16,309 nucleotides of DNA from Planctomycetales bacterium (GCA_007119795.1 SKOZ01000038.1:1-16309), one strand, 5' to 3'; positions 1 through 8,240 are shown, counted from the first letter of the stretch. Made by a program: numbers and translations. Notes: a model not told the origin generated them from the sequence alone.

Positions 1-365
1 CCCATCGAGCTGACGTACTGACCACCCTCGCCCGGCATCGCCTTCCTCCGGTGGGTCCGCGGCCGGGGGGCGCGTCCCTCGCGCGGCGCGGAGCGTCGCC
101 ATAAGGGCGCGGCGGTGCTCGCAAGAATTCAGGCGCGCCCCTCCGCATCGACGCGCTGCGCTGACCACCGATCGCCTCACCGCCCGAGTGGCAGGCGCCG
201 GGGATTGGGCACGGGAGGCATTCTCCTTCCGCCGGACTCGGCGTCGCCGGGCATGGGAGAGATACCGCGCAACGGGAATCGGGCTGGCATTCCGGCTTAG
301 ATGTCGTTGGTCGGCGGTGATGACCGGCGGCCTCGGGAGAAGACCGCGGCGGACGGCCTGGGGGT
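1..365. other. Intergenic stretch without a supported gene
   Basis: This is GC-rich DNA downstream of the minus-strand TPR gene that ends at 366. Short open frames exist on the plus strand, but they are rich in Arg and Pro, lack ribosome binding sites and resemble nothing I know. The first 21 bases can be read as six codons and a TGA on the plus strand, too little to call a gene end. I see no hairpin followed by a T-run that would terminate the TPR operon. Confidence 0.6.
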
Positions 366-1400
366 TCAGAGCACCTGCTGGGCGAAGCGGCTGTTCTCGT
401 AGCGCTGGCGGAGGACCTGGCGGGCTTCGGCGGCGCGGTCGCTGCGGCGGACCTCCTCCCAGAGCTCGACGAGGTTGGCGAGCGCCTCGGCGTGGGCCTC
501 GGGGCTGTTGGGAAAGAGGATGTCGACGTGCAGGAAGGCGAGGAGCGCCTCGCTGGTGCGGCCCGCCTTGCGGTGCGCAGTCCCCAGGGCGTTGTAGGCC
601 CGGGCATTGAGCTCGCGGTCCTCGGCGTCGACGCCGTCGAGGAGCTTCTCGACCAGGGCGACGGCCTCGTCGGGCCGATCCTGTTCCGCGAGGGCGCGGG
701 CCCGGCCGAGCGTGGCGGTGGCCCGCTCGGCCTCGAGGGCCTCGTTCTCCCCCTCGACGGCGAGCACGCGGTCGAAGGCGGACAGGGCCTCGTCGGCCCG
801 CCCTTCGGCCAGCAGCGCGCCGGCCGCCGCGACCTCGGCGCGGAGGGAGAGGTCGGGCGAGGGGGCGGCTTCGGCGGCCGCCGCGTAGTAGGTGCGGGCC
901 GCCTCGAAACGCTCCATGGCCACGAGGAGGTCGCCCACGAGGAGATTGCCCTCGATGAAGCGGTAGTGCTGCGGGTTGCGTGTGACGAACTGGGTCATGC
1001 GGGTGCCCGCCGCCGCCACGTCGCCCCGGCCTGCCAGTGCCAGCCGGGCGGCGGCCAGGGCGCCGAGATACTCGATCTCCTGGCGGACCTCGGCGCGGCC
1101 GATGTTTCCCACGTTCATACCGTCGAGGACCTTGAGGGCCTCCTCGAAGCGGCCGTTGGTCACCGCCGCCCGCGCCGACCTCAACTCGGCGGGCTCGTTG
1201 GCGAAGGTGATGGAGACGATCTCGTTGGCCGGGAGGGTCCGGGTCATTCCGGCCCGCTCCACGACCACCTCCTGGGGGCTCATCTGCGTGAGGTTGCCGG
1301 TCATCACCGTGCTCGTCGTGCGGACCGAGTCCTGGGCCGCGGCCGCCGCGGCGCCGGCCAGGAGAACGGCCGCCGCCAAGGCGAAGGAGATCCGGTTCAT
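366..1400 (-). CDS. Secreted TPR-repeat protein, 344 aa
   Basis: This is probably a periplasmic scaffold protein; no enzyme motif is visible. The start ATG at 1400 is chosen because GAGGAG sits about 6 bases upstream and a signal peptide follows directly (MNRISFALAAAVLLAG, then an Ala run, cleavage near AAA-QDS at residue 22). The same frame stays open far upstream to 2537, but that stretch is antisense-like sequence inside the larger TPR gene. Residues about 23-70 form a short beta-rich module ending in NEIVSITFANEP. The rest is Ala/Glu-rich helical repeats of TPR type, such as GRFEEALKVLDGM, GRADEALSAFDRVL and GRTSEALLAFLHVD. The gene lies 59 bp behind the 1052-aa TPR gene and is almost certainly co-transcribed. 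In related planctomycetes, as I recall, such pairs precede ExbB/ExbD-type genes; none follows here. The TPR call is firm; the role is unknown. Confidence 0.9.
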   Translation of the reverse strand: MNRISFALAAAVLLAGAAAAAAQDSVRTTSTVMTGNLTQMSPQEVVVERAGMTRTLPANEIVSITFANEPAELRSARAAVTNGRFEEALKVLDGMNVGNIGRAEVRQEIEYLGALAAARLALAGRGDVAAAGTRMTQFVTRNPQHYRFIEGNLLVGDLLVAMERFEAARTYYAAAAEAAPSPDLSLRAEVAAAGALLAEGRADEALSAFDRVLAVEGENEALEAERATATLGRARALAEQDRPDEAVALVEKLLDGVDAEDRELNARAYNALGTAHRKAGRTSEALLAFLHVDILFPNSPEAHAEALANLVELWEEVRRSDRAAEARQVLRQRYENSRFAQQVL

Positions 1401-1459
1401 CAGTTGCTCCTCGAAGGTCTCGTGCGGGATGGTTCCCGATTTGGTCTCGGGCAGGAAAC

Positions 1460-4400
1460 TCAGCCCCCCGCCGTGTCGGCCGCCGCGGGGCGCAGGGCGC
1501 GAATGCCCTCGGCATCCGTGCCGCGGAGCTGCTGGATGGTCCGCAGCAGGCTGTCGTATTTCTGCTCCCAGGCCGGACCGCCCATCTCCGGGTAGAGGCG
1601 GGCGATCACGGCTATGTCGGTCTCCGCCTGGCGAAGGGTCCGCGTCCGCTCGTCGCCGGAGAGGGACAGGGCATACTTCATCCGGCAGAAGGCCATGTTG
1701 TAGCGGGCCTCGTGAAAGATGTCGGAGAAGCGGGGGTTGTTGGCCACCGTGGCGGCGGTCCGCGCCCAGCCCCAGACGACGTTCTCCTCGCGGTCGCCCC
1801 GGCGGGCCCGCTGCCCGCCGTTGATGGCTTGGAGGAAGCGTTCCGGCCGCTGCTCGCCCCAGGCCTGGTAGGTGTAGGCGGCCTCGACCTGGGCGTCGAC
1901 CATCATGTTGCGGTGGACGAGGACGTCCACCAGCAGCGCCAGGGCCTCGGGAAACTCCCCCAGCCGGCGCATGGTCCGGGCGAGGCGGACCTGGATCCCC
2001 ATCAGGGCCACTTCCTGGGGAGCGAACTCGGGATCGGCATCGGCCAGCTCGAGCAGGCGGCGGTAGGTGGCGGCCGCGCGTTCGTAGTAGCCGCGCGCCC
2101 TTTCGGGAAGAGCGGCACCGCCGGGGTCGTAAGCCGCCCCGAGACTGTAGAAGGTCTCCGCCACCCAGCCCAGGGAGTTGAAGGTGTTCCCCTCCTCGCG
2201 CTCGGAAAGGCGGGTGAGGAAGAGCTCGAAGCCGCGGGTGACCTGGTCGAGCTCCTCGGTCTTCCGTTCCTCGCGGAGGCGCTCGAGCAGCTCCTGCAGC
2301 TCGCGGCCGAGCTGGATGTAGATTCGCGTGAGGGTCCGGCTGGCGTCGGCGTCGTCCCGCTCGCCCACCATGGCCTCGAGCGACTCCATGACGGCCTCTG
2401 CCTTGTCCAGCTCCTGGACGGCAACGTAGGCACGCAGCGCCGCCTTGTGGGTCTCTTCCCGGAAGTTGCCCTCCCGGGTGGCCGGGTGCTGGCGGGCCAC
2501 GAGCGTCATGGCGCCGATTTCCGGGTCGTCGAGCCACGCCGCGGCTGCGGCGGGTTGACCGGTGCCGATCTCGATCTGCGCCAGCGCCAGCACCGAAGCG
2601 GCCAGCGTGTAGGAGATCGTGCCACCCGCCTCGACGCTGCGGCGCATGCGGGCCACGCCCCCCTCCAGGGCCTCGCGCGCCCGGGTCACAAGCCGGTCGA
2701 GATCCTCCTGCGCCGGCCGCTCCTCGGCGGGAAGGACCGCGGAGCGCACGTAGTCGGCCCAGAGCGCCTGACCGATGATCAGTTCCCCTTCGCCGCGGCG
2801 GGGGGAGTTCTCCGGGAGCTCGGCCAGGTAGCCATGGGCCGCCGCCAGGTCGCCGTCGGCGAGGACGACGCGGATCAGCGTCAGGTAGGACTCCTCGGCC
2901 TCGGGATCGCCGGGCCAGCGGGCGGCGGCGAACTCGCCCAGGTCGACCACGCGGCGGCGGGCGAAGGCCTTCGTCGCCGCGTCGCCCGCCTCGTTGAGCA
3001 GCCGTACGTAGCAGGCCAGGGCGATCCGCGCCGCTTGGCGGGCGGCATTGCTGGTGGAATGGCGGCGGGCGAGGTGCTCGCCGAGGACGGCGGCGTCGTA
3101 GAGCTCGCCGGAGACGTAATAGAGGTAGGCCAGGTGATAGCGGACGAGATTCCGCTCCTCCAGCGGCACGCTCGCGTCGGCCAGCCGTTCGGCGAGGCGA
3201 TAGTAGCGGATGGACTCCTCGCGAGCGGCGTCGCGCTGGGCGGCCAACTCGGCAAGCTCGTTCTCTTCGCCGCGGCCGGAATCGACCTCGCGGCGGTACT
3301 CGGCGGCCTGCATGCGGTCGAGGGCCTCCCGGCCCCGGTCGCGCGCCTGGGCGAAGGTCGCCGGCTCCGCATCATTCTCGGGAGTGCCGCGGACCAGCAG
3401 GGGATCGAGCAAGAGGGCGTCGGCCTTCCGTTTGTGCTCGCCTTCTACACGACTGACCGCTGCCAGCCAGCCGCGGGCCCGGCGGAGCAGGTCGCGGCGT
3501 TCGGAGGCTCCCTCGGTGAGGGCCCGAACCTGCTCGAGCGCCGCCTCGCCGGCGAAGTACTGCAGGGCGAGTGCCTCCGCACTGGTGGCGTTGGCGTTGC
3601 GCGCGGCCGATTCCCAGGCTTGGAAGCGGCCCACCGTCTCGGCAAATCGCCCCTCCTCGTTGAGCGTCTCCAGGAGGGCCGCCAGGGCCTGGTCCTTGAG
3701 GAGGCGGACCCATTCGGGGCTCTCGCCGAGGAGGCTGAACTCCTCGAAGATCTCGATGGCCCGCTCCCGCTCGCCCAGCTTGCGGTAGCAGCGGCCTTCC
3801 TGCAGGCGAGCGTAGAGCCCGCCGACCATCTGGCCGTAGCGGCGGTAGGCCTCGTGGTAGGCCTCGGCCGCTGCGCGGAGTGCCGTCCGGCGATCCTCGC
3901 TGCCCTCGGGATAGGTGAGGGCGATTTCCAGGGCCACCTCGCCGAGGGAGACGCGGGCGTCGAGCAGGCCCTCCTGGCCCCGCTTGCGGGTCTCGAGTAG
4001 GGCCGTCTCCCGCGGACCGATCAGCTCGGGGAGCGACCGCAGGACGGAGACGAAGCGGGCTTCGAGGACCTGGAAGGCCTCCCGCGCCTTCTCGAAGCTC
4101 GCCCGCGCCTCGGCCGCAAGCCTCTCGCGCTCCTCCTCGCTGCGACCGGGCCGGTCGCGGGCCTCCATCCGCAGGCGGCCGCGCTGCACGAGGACGTTGG
4201 CGAGCTGGGTGCGGGCGGCGTCGGCCTCGGCGTGCTCGGGGTGCTGCTCGAGGAAGCGTTCCAGGTGGTCGCGGGCTTCGTCGAGCCGCCGCTCGCGGAC
4301 CGAGATCTGGCCGGCCAGCCGGGACTCGAGGATCAGCGTGATCCCGGCCTGGTAATCGATGGTCGCCTCGAGTTCGGGGGGGCAGCGGGGACTGCTCCGC

Positions 4401-4618
4401 ATCTGGTCGAGATACTCGAGGGCCATGTCCGTGTAGCCCCGCTGCCGCAGCCCGTCGAGAAAGACCTGCCAGGTGGGGTCGGCCGACGCCGGGACCGAAC
4501 CCGAAGCGAGGGCCAGTGCAACGAAGAACGCCGCCGCGCGCGTCGCCGAGAACACCCCTCTCCGGCCAGACCGGACCGCTTCTCCCACGCGCAGGCGGCT
4601 GGCGAAGAGCAAACCCAT
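1460..4618 (-). CDS. Large secreted TPR-repeat protein, 1052 aa
   Basis: This is a very long helical-repeat protein, likely exported and acting as a scaffold in the cell envelope. The ATG at 4618 has AGAGGA a few bases upstream. A long basic n-region (to about residue 27) precedes a hydrophobic core (FFVALALASG) and a likely cleavage site at ASA-DP (residue 46). The mature protein starts with a helical pair around GLRQRGYTDMALEYLDQM, which I associate with planctomycete proteins of this size. Many TPR-like helix pairs follow to the C-terminus, for example GELYDAAVLGEHLARRH and LGEFPEALALLVDVLVHRN. No catalytic motif, membrane segment or anchor was seen. Long antisense frames (492-1595 and 1712-4000, plus strand) are by-products of its GC-rich codons. 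It appears to head a two-gene operon with the 344-aa TPR protein. Confidence 0.9.
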   Translation of the reverse strand: MGLLFASRLRVGEAVRSGRRGVFSATRAAAFFVALALASGSVPASADPTWQVFLDGLRQRGYTDMALEYLDQMRSSPRCPPELEATIDYQAGITLILESRLAGQISVRERRLDEARDHLERFLEQHPEHAEADAARTQLANVLVQRGRLRMEARDRPGRSEEERERLAAEARASFEKAREAFQVLEARFVSVLRSLPELIGPRETALLETRKRGQEGLLDARVSLGEVALEIALTYPEGSEDRRTALRAAAEAYHEAYRRYGQMVGGLYARLQEGRCYRKLGERERAIEIFEEFSLLGESPEWVRLLKDQALAALLETLNEEGRFAETVGRFQAWESAARNANATSAEALALQYFAGEAALEQVRALTEGASERRDLLRRARGWLAAVSRVEGEHKRKADALLLDPLLVRGTPENDAEPATFAQARDRGREALDRMQAAEYRREVDSGRGEENELAELAAQRDAAREESIRYYRLAERLADASVPLEERNLVRYHLAYLYYVSGELYDAAVLGEHLARRHSTSNAARQAARIALACYVRLLNEAGDAATKAFARRRVVDLGEFAAARWPGDPEAEESYLTLIRVVLADGDLAAAHGYLAELPENSPRRGEGELIIGQALWADYVRSAVLPAEERPAQEDLDRLVTRAREALEGGVARMRRSVEAGGTISYTLAASVLALAQIEIGTGQPAAAAAWLDDPEIGAMTLVARQHPATREGNFREETHKAALRAYVAVQELDKAEAVMESLEAMVGERDDADASRTLTRIYIQLGRELQELLERLREERKTEELDQVTRGFELFLTRLSEREEGNTFNSLGWVAETFYSLGAAYDPGGAALPERARGYYERAAATYRRLLELADADPEFAPQEVALMGIQVRLARTMRRLGEFPEALALLVDVLVHRNMMVDAQVEAAYTYQAWGEQRPERFLQAINGGQRARRGDREENVVWGWARTAATVANNPRFSDIFHEARYNMAFCRMKYALSLSGDERTRTLRQAETDIAVIARLYPEMGGPAWEQKYDSLLRTIQQLRGTDAEGIRALRPAAADTAGG

Positions 4619-4744
4619 GCCGTCCTCTGCTGTTCATCCGCGAATACCGTGAGGATCACCGAGGGGGACTCGCACGCGCTGCGCGGGCGAGCGCCGAGCC
4701 CGCTCCCCGAACGACCCTCCCGAGCACGCAACCCCTCACCCCCA

Positions 4745-4772
4745 ATCATACACCACGGGCGGGGGCTGTCAT
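4745..4772 (-). promoter_or_regulatory. Candidate sigma70-type promoter for the TPR operon
   Basis: On the minus strand, ATGACA (4772-4767) and TATGAT (4750-4745) are separated by 16 bp; each matches the consensus at five of six positions. The -35 box overlaps the stop codon of the VWA gene. Transcription would start near 4738 and leave a leader of about 120 nt before the ATG at 4618. It was found by eye only. Confidence 0.4.
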
Positions 4773-6832
4773 CGGTGTCCCCCCCCGCGGTAAGGCCGGG
4801 CGCTCGCTGCCAACTCCAAGAAAGCCACAAGCTCCGAAAGGCTGGTGCGTGCGGCGATGTCGGCGTCGATCTCTTGCGCCATATTCGCTACGCGGCCGAA
4901 GGAAGCCGAGTTCGGGCGGGCACCGGCAAAGGGCGAATCGCGGAGCAGTTCGGCGGTCACGGCGGCCACGGCCGCCTTCTGCCAGGAGGCGGGGGCAGCG
5001 TCGGGTGAAAGGGCGAAGTCGCCGCGTTCGATCCTGCGGGCGGCCTCGCGTTGCTTTCCGCTGGCCGGGTCGTGCCAGTTGAGACGGATGTCGGCGACGT
5101 TGTCGCGGGCTTCCCCGGCGTGGAGAAACACCTCGAAGAGGCCCGTCTGCGACTGCCCCGCGCTGAGGTCGGCTCCGTATTCTTCGGAGACCAGACCGGC
5201 CAGGCCGCCGGCCTCGTGGCCCAGCAGCCGGTAGGCGAAGACCACCTCGGGGTTGAACTGCACGACCAACTGCGCTCCCCCGGCGACGAGCAGCGAGTGG
5301 TCGGAGAGCCATTCGCGGAGCGTCCACGCCAGCCGCCCACCGCCGGGAACCCGATGGCTCCTCCCGCCGCCGGCCGAGGCCAGGTCCCGAAGGGTCGGAT
5401 TCGTGCGGGCCTCGGGGCAAACGTCGATGGTCGTCAGCGCGATTCCCCGGTCCGCAGCATCCGCCAGGAACTTCTCGGCGGCGGTCACCGCGGCCGGTTC
5501 GAGATCGACCATTCCCCCGGAGATGAGGACCACCCGGCCCGGTCGCGCCGCGCCCTCGGCCCCCTCCTCGTCGGCGAGCGCCCTCTCGGCGACGGCGTAG
5601 GCCGCGCGGAGCCCTTCCCCGAGGTGCGGAACGCCGCCCGTCCTCAGCGACTCGACCGCCGCACGCCAACTGTCGGCGTCCGGCTCCACCGCGTCGAGCA
5701 CCAGTTCCGCCGTCTCGTGGAAGGTCACCAGGGCGACGCGGTCGCCGGGGACGAAGGCACTCCCCAGGTCGGCCAGGGCGCGGCGGGTCATGGCCCAAGG
5801 GATGGGCCGCCCCATGTCGGCGGAGACGTCGACTGCGAGGACGAGAAGGCGCGGATCGCGGGCGGGAACCTCGGCTGGTGCTGTCACGGCAGCTACCTGG
5901 AGTAGATGCGTGGGCCGATTCCAGGGAGCCGGGCCGCCCGCTGCAAAGAGCTGCACAGGACCCCCTTCTGGAGCCGGGTAACCCAAGTCCACGCCGGCGA
6001 GGATTTCTTCGAGCCGCATCGAATCCGGTGGGGGGAATTCACCCGCCCCCAGGTGTTCTTGCGCGATCTCCCAACTGTGGGGAGCGACGCCGAGAGGCAC
6101 GACGCATTGCGTCAGCTCGGTATGAAGGGCCGGTGTGACGAAGGGGTGGACCCCTGTCCGCCTTAAGAACAGGTGACTAGCCCACGGGACTAGAGGGAAC
6201 GATGCCCCCCTAATGGCCAGACCAGGGGCCCGACGAACGTCGGGAAGGGAAGGGCGATCCGGACCGGCAGCCCGCACGTCCCCGCGATACCCCGAATACT
6301 CGATGGCAAAGTCACCGGGGACCAAGTCGGCAATCGGGGCGGTGGGCGCCAAGGCGAGGGCATCCCCCGGATCGGCCAAGTGGACTGGCGGGGGCGCGAG
6401 CTCGCTGGGGGAGGGTGCGTCGGTCGTGTTGGCCGGAAGAGGGCCGAGAGCGAGCTGAAGATGGTCCTCAGCCAACGCCGACGGCGAAGCCACGGTGACG
6501 GCTTGGGCAAGGCCGCCGTTTGTCGCCACATTGGGACGGAAGTCGGCCAGTTGGAGACCGACCACCCCCCAAAGCGCCGCGGTGAGGGCGAGGAACAGCG
6601 AAGCCGCCAGGGCGCCGTTGGCCAGGCGCGTCCGCAGGGGGGGGACGCGGGCGATGCGGCCGAGCCGCGTGAGCAGGTCGGGGGGCAGCGGGACGTCGTT
6701 AAGCGCGGCATCGACCTCGGCGTCGTCGGCGAGGGGGATGGACCGGAGGCGCCGCATCAGCCCCCGGGGGAGCCACACGTCGCGGACCTCGTTGTCCAAC
6801 CACTTGTCGAGATGGAAATCCTCCTCAGCCAT
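4769..6832 (-). CDS. Membrane VWA/YfbK-like protein with cytoplasmic N-terminus, 687 aa
   Basis: The start is set at ATG 6832 (MAEEDFHL), where family-like sequence begins; the frame stays open to 6925 but that would overlap the sigma gene. Residues 1-68 are cytoplasmic and contain a doubled motif: DVWLPRGLMRRLRSI (18-32) and DVPLPPDLLTRLGRI (46-60). One membrane helix follows (about 71-97, after the basic RTR), so the bulk is outside the membrane. Residues about 265-315 resemble the VWA N-terminal extension of YfbK proteins (RLEEIL, GYPAPEG, APWN). The VWA fold spans about 328-510, and 517-680 resembles the YfbK C-terminal domain (QFNPEVVFAYRLLGHE). The metal-site motif is degenerate: DVSAD (335-339) instead of DxSxS, no Thr in the GGVPHLGEG loop, and ISGGM (437-441) lacking the usual Asp. 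The sigma factor gene is 67 bp upstream, so an anti-sigma or sensor role is plausible but inferred. Confidence 0.85.
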   Translation of the reverse strand: MAEEDFHLDKWLDNEVRDVWLPRGLMRRLRSIPLADDAEVDAALNDVPLPPDLLTRLGRIARVPPLRTRLANGALAASLFLALTAALWGVVGLQLADFRPNVATNGGLAQAVTVASPSALAEDHLQLALGPLPANTTDAPSPSELAPPPVHLADPGDALALAPTAPIADLVPGDFAIEYSGYRGDVRAAGPDRPSLPDVRRAPGLAIRGASFPLVPWASHLFLRRTGVHPFVTPALHTELTQCVVPLGVAPHSWEIAQEHLGAGEFPPPDSMRLEEILAGVDLGYPAPEGGPVQLFAAGGPAPWNRPTHLLQVAAVTAPAEVPARDPRLLVLAVDVSADMGRPIPWAMTRRALADLGSAFVPGDRVALVTFHETAELVLDAVEPDADSWRAAVESLRTGGVPHLGEGLRAAYAVAERALADEEGAEGAARPGRVVLISGGMVDLEPAAVTAAEKFLADAADRGIALTTIDVCPEARTNPTLRDLASAGGGRSHRVPGGGRLAWTLREWLSDHSLLVAGGAQLVVQFNPEVVFAYRLLGHEAGGLAGLVSEEYGADLSAGQSQTGLFEVFLHAGEARDNVADIRLNWHDPASGKQREAARRIERGDFALSPDAAPASWQKAAVAAVTAELLRDSPFAGARPNSASFGRVANMAQEIDADIAARTSLSELVAFLELAASARPYRGGGHR

Positions 6833-6899
6833 GGCACCAACACCGCATATCCGCTCGACGACGACGCCCCGCCACTGCCTCGCGCGGCAGGCGCGAAGC

Positions 6900-7412
6900 T
6901 CAAAGCTCCGCCAAGCCGCGCTCACACAAATTGAGGAGCTGTTCGCGAAGCCGCTTGCGGGCTCGGCTGACCCGAGAGAGGATGGTCCCCAAGGGCACTC
7001 CCAGCAGGTCGGCGGCCTCCTGGTGGGTCAGCTCGCCGACCACGACCAGCAACAGCGCCTCGCGGAGCTCGTGGGGGAGTCGCTTCAGGGCCCGCTGCAT
7101 CTGGTCGGTGTACTCCTCGCAGTGCGGGTCGCTTCCTCGCTGGGCAACCTCCGGAGCGACCCCTGTGGAGACCACGGCCACGGGCCGCCGCCGCCAGTAG
7201 TCGGCCACCCGCCGCCGGAGAATGGCGACCAGCCAAGCCCGCTCCGTCCGACCGCTGCGGAAGAAGTGACGACTCTTCCACGCCGAGCGGAACGTCTCCT
7301 GGACGATGTCCTCCGCTTCATGGCGGTCGCCCAGCAATCGGAACGCAATCCGGTAAAGGACCGTTCCGTGGTCGGCCACCAGGCGGTTGAACGCGCCCCG
7401 GGAAAGTGCCAC
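6900..7412 (-). CDS. ECF-family RNA polymerase sigma factor, 170 aa
   Basis: This is a group 4 (extracytoplasmic function) sigma factor. Region 2 is recognised by the run RLLGDRHEAEDIVQETF, with a following basic and aromatic stretch (AWLVAILRRRVADYWRR). Region 4 carries LKRLPHELREALLLV and the helix-turn-helix THQEAADLLGVPLGTILSRV, then RARKRLREQL. I prefer GTG 7412: AGGA lies 7 bases upstream, the protein then begins at the usual distance before region 2 (VALSRGAFNRLV), and the codons further upstream have less GC at third positions. A longer form from TTG 7523 (207 aa) has AAAGGA only 2 bases before it and cannot be excluded. The next gene codes for a membrane VWA protein that may control it. 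Family is certain; the start is moderately sure. Confidence 0.92.
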   Translation of the reverse strand: MALSRGAFNRLVADHGTVLYRIAFRLLGDRHEAEDIVQETFRSAWKSRHFFRSGRTERAWLVAILRRRVADYWRRRPVAVVSTGVAPEVAQRGSDPHCEEYTDQMQRALKRLPHELREALLLVVVGELTHQEAADLLGVPLGTILSRVSRARKRLREQLLNLCERGLAEL

Positions 7413-7539
7413 TGCTCGATCCTCGAGGTGATCCCGCAGAGGCCGCCGCACGCGCTCCGCAGGAAGAAGTTCGGGAATCCCGCCGGCGATTATTCCCTCC
7501 GCGCTGCTCGCCGGCGAAGACAAGGTCCTTTTGGGCCCG

Positions 7540-7545
7540 ATTATA
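7540..7545 (-). promoter_or_regulatory. TATAAT box upstream of the sigma factor gene
   Basis: A perfect TATAAT lies on the minus strand at 7545-7540. No convincing -35 box sits 16-18 bp upstream; instead TTGCG occurs twice, 8 bp apart, just before it. Transcription starting near 7533 would leave only about 10 nt before TTG 7523 but about 120 nt before GTG 7412, which supports the downstream start. Confidence 0.35.
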
Positions 7546-7592
7546 TTCGCAATCGCGCAACGATCCCAGCGTTTTGCGCGGAAATCGACGCC

Positions 7593-7609
7593 CCTAACCC
7601 CCGGTTAGG
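7593..7609. repeat. Inverted repeat CCTAACC-N3-GGTTAGG
   Basis: Perfect 7-bp arms (7593-7599 and 7603-7609) are separated by CCC. A third GGTTAGG stands at 7678-7684. The site lies about 50 bp upstream of the TATAAT box of the sigma gene, so it could be an operator or a small RNA hairpin. The function is unknown. Confidence 0.5.
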
Positions 7610-7630
7610 CCAATCTGGCGTGCACTCCAA

Positions 7631-7657
7631 GGGGGGATCCCGGGCCGCGATCCCCCC
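7631..7657 (-). terminator. Strong hairpin between queF and the sigma gene
   Basis: GGGGGGATC (7631-7639) and GATCCCCCC (7649-7657) form a perfect 9-bp GC-rich stem with a 9-nt loop. It lies about 140 bp after the queF stop codon on the minus strand. No T-run follows, so it is not a textbook intrinsic terminator; it may slow polymerase or protect an RNA end. Confidence 0.3.
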
Positions 7658-7795
7658 GATCTCCGCTGTTATCTTGCGGTTAGGGAAAACAGGGCGCGCC
7701 CCTTGTCGCGCCAGCCAACCCGGTCGCGTGCCGGTGTGGGGGGATCGACTTCCGCGGCGCAGCTCCCTGGACAGTCTGCACCGGGACTGGAGCAG

Positions 7796-8155
7796 CTAGC
7801 TATGCGCCTCGAAGCGGGCGGTGACCGTCGTGGTGATGCCGCCGCGGGCGTGGAAGGCGGCCACGACCGTCATCCGCCGGGGGGCGATGGCGGCCACCAG
7901 ATCGTCGAGGATGCGGTTGGTGACGTTCTCGTAGAAGATGCCCTCGTTGCGGAACTGCTGCAGGTAGAGCTTCACACTCTTCAGCTCCACGCACCGTGCC
8001 TCGGGTACGTAGGTGATGGTAAGCGCGCCGAAGTCCGGCTGGCCGGTCTTCGGGCAGACGGAGGTGAATTCGGGGCAGACGATCTCGATGGTGTAGTCGC
8101 GATCGGGATAGCGGTTCTCGAAAGTCTCGAGGATCTCGCGTGTCGGTCCGCTCAC
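7796..8155 (-). CDS. queF: NADPH-dependent preQ0 reductase QueF, 119 aa
   Basis: QueF reduces 7-cyano-7-deazaguanine (preQ0) to preQ1 in the queuosine tRNA-modification pathway, in the cytoplasm. This is the short, single-domain (type I) form. The catalytic Cys is C34 in [12 protein letters not shown] with the partner Asp D41. The QueF signature is ELKSVKLYL (57-65), and E76 in [11 protein letters not shown] corresponds to the substrate-binding Glu. The start is GTG 8155, giving the common N-terminus [11 protein letters not shown]; no clear ribosome binding site precedes it. Other queuosine genes are not in the window, so it stands alone, divergent from hemQ. A perfect inverted repeat at 8222-8240 lies about 70 bp upstream and could be its operator. 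Identification is firm. Confidence 0.96.
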   Translation of the reverse strand: MSGPTREILETFENRYPDRDYTIEIVCPEFTSVCPKTGQPDFGALTITYVPEARCVELKSVKLYLQQFRNEGIFYENVTNRILDDLVAAIAPRRMTVVAAFHARGGITTTVTARFEAHS

Positions 8156-8221
8156 AGGGGGCTCGGTTGACTGAGAACGATCGGGAAGAAAAGGGGGAGC
8201 CGAAACCCTTAGTCTACATCA

Positions 8222-8240
8222 TGACAGGGAGCGCCTGTCA
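8222..8240. promoter_or_regulatory. Operator-like palindrome TGACAGG-N5-CCTGTCA
   Basis: Perfect 7-bp arms (8222-8228 and 8234-8240) surround GAGCG. The site lies in the 368-bp divergent region between queF and hemQ, 67 bp upstream of the queF start and 283 bp upstream of the hemQ start. Size and symmetry suit a dimeric transcription factor. I cannot name the factor. The rest of the divergent region shows no gene. Confidence 0.45.

Noticed and set aside
1..21. Possible end of a plus-strand gene (six codons and TGA)
   Set aside because: Six codons carry no usable signal; the same could occur by chance.
492..1595. Plus-strand open frame of 367 codons
   Set aside because: It is antisense to the TPR genes, with no ribosome binding site and no recognisable protein; it is a by-product of GC-rich codons.
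1401..2537. Upstream extension of the 344-aa TPR frame
   Set aside because: The extra residues are Arg/Pro-rich, overlap the larger TPR gene in another frame, and would bury a clear signal peptide and ribosome binding site.
1712..4000. Plus-strand open frame of 762 codons
   Set aside because: It lies wholly opposite the 1052-aa TPR gene, whose signal peptide and repeats are convincing; Gly/Val/Leu-rich composition is typical of antisense frames.
5051..5905. Plus-strand open frame opposite the VWA gene
   Set aside because: It is antisense to well-supported VWA and YfbK-like domains and matches no known family.
7681..7710. Terminator from GGGCGCGCCC followed by TTTT on the minus strand after queF
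   Set aside because: Once a loop is allowed the stem is only about 4 bp, too weak.
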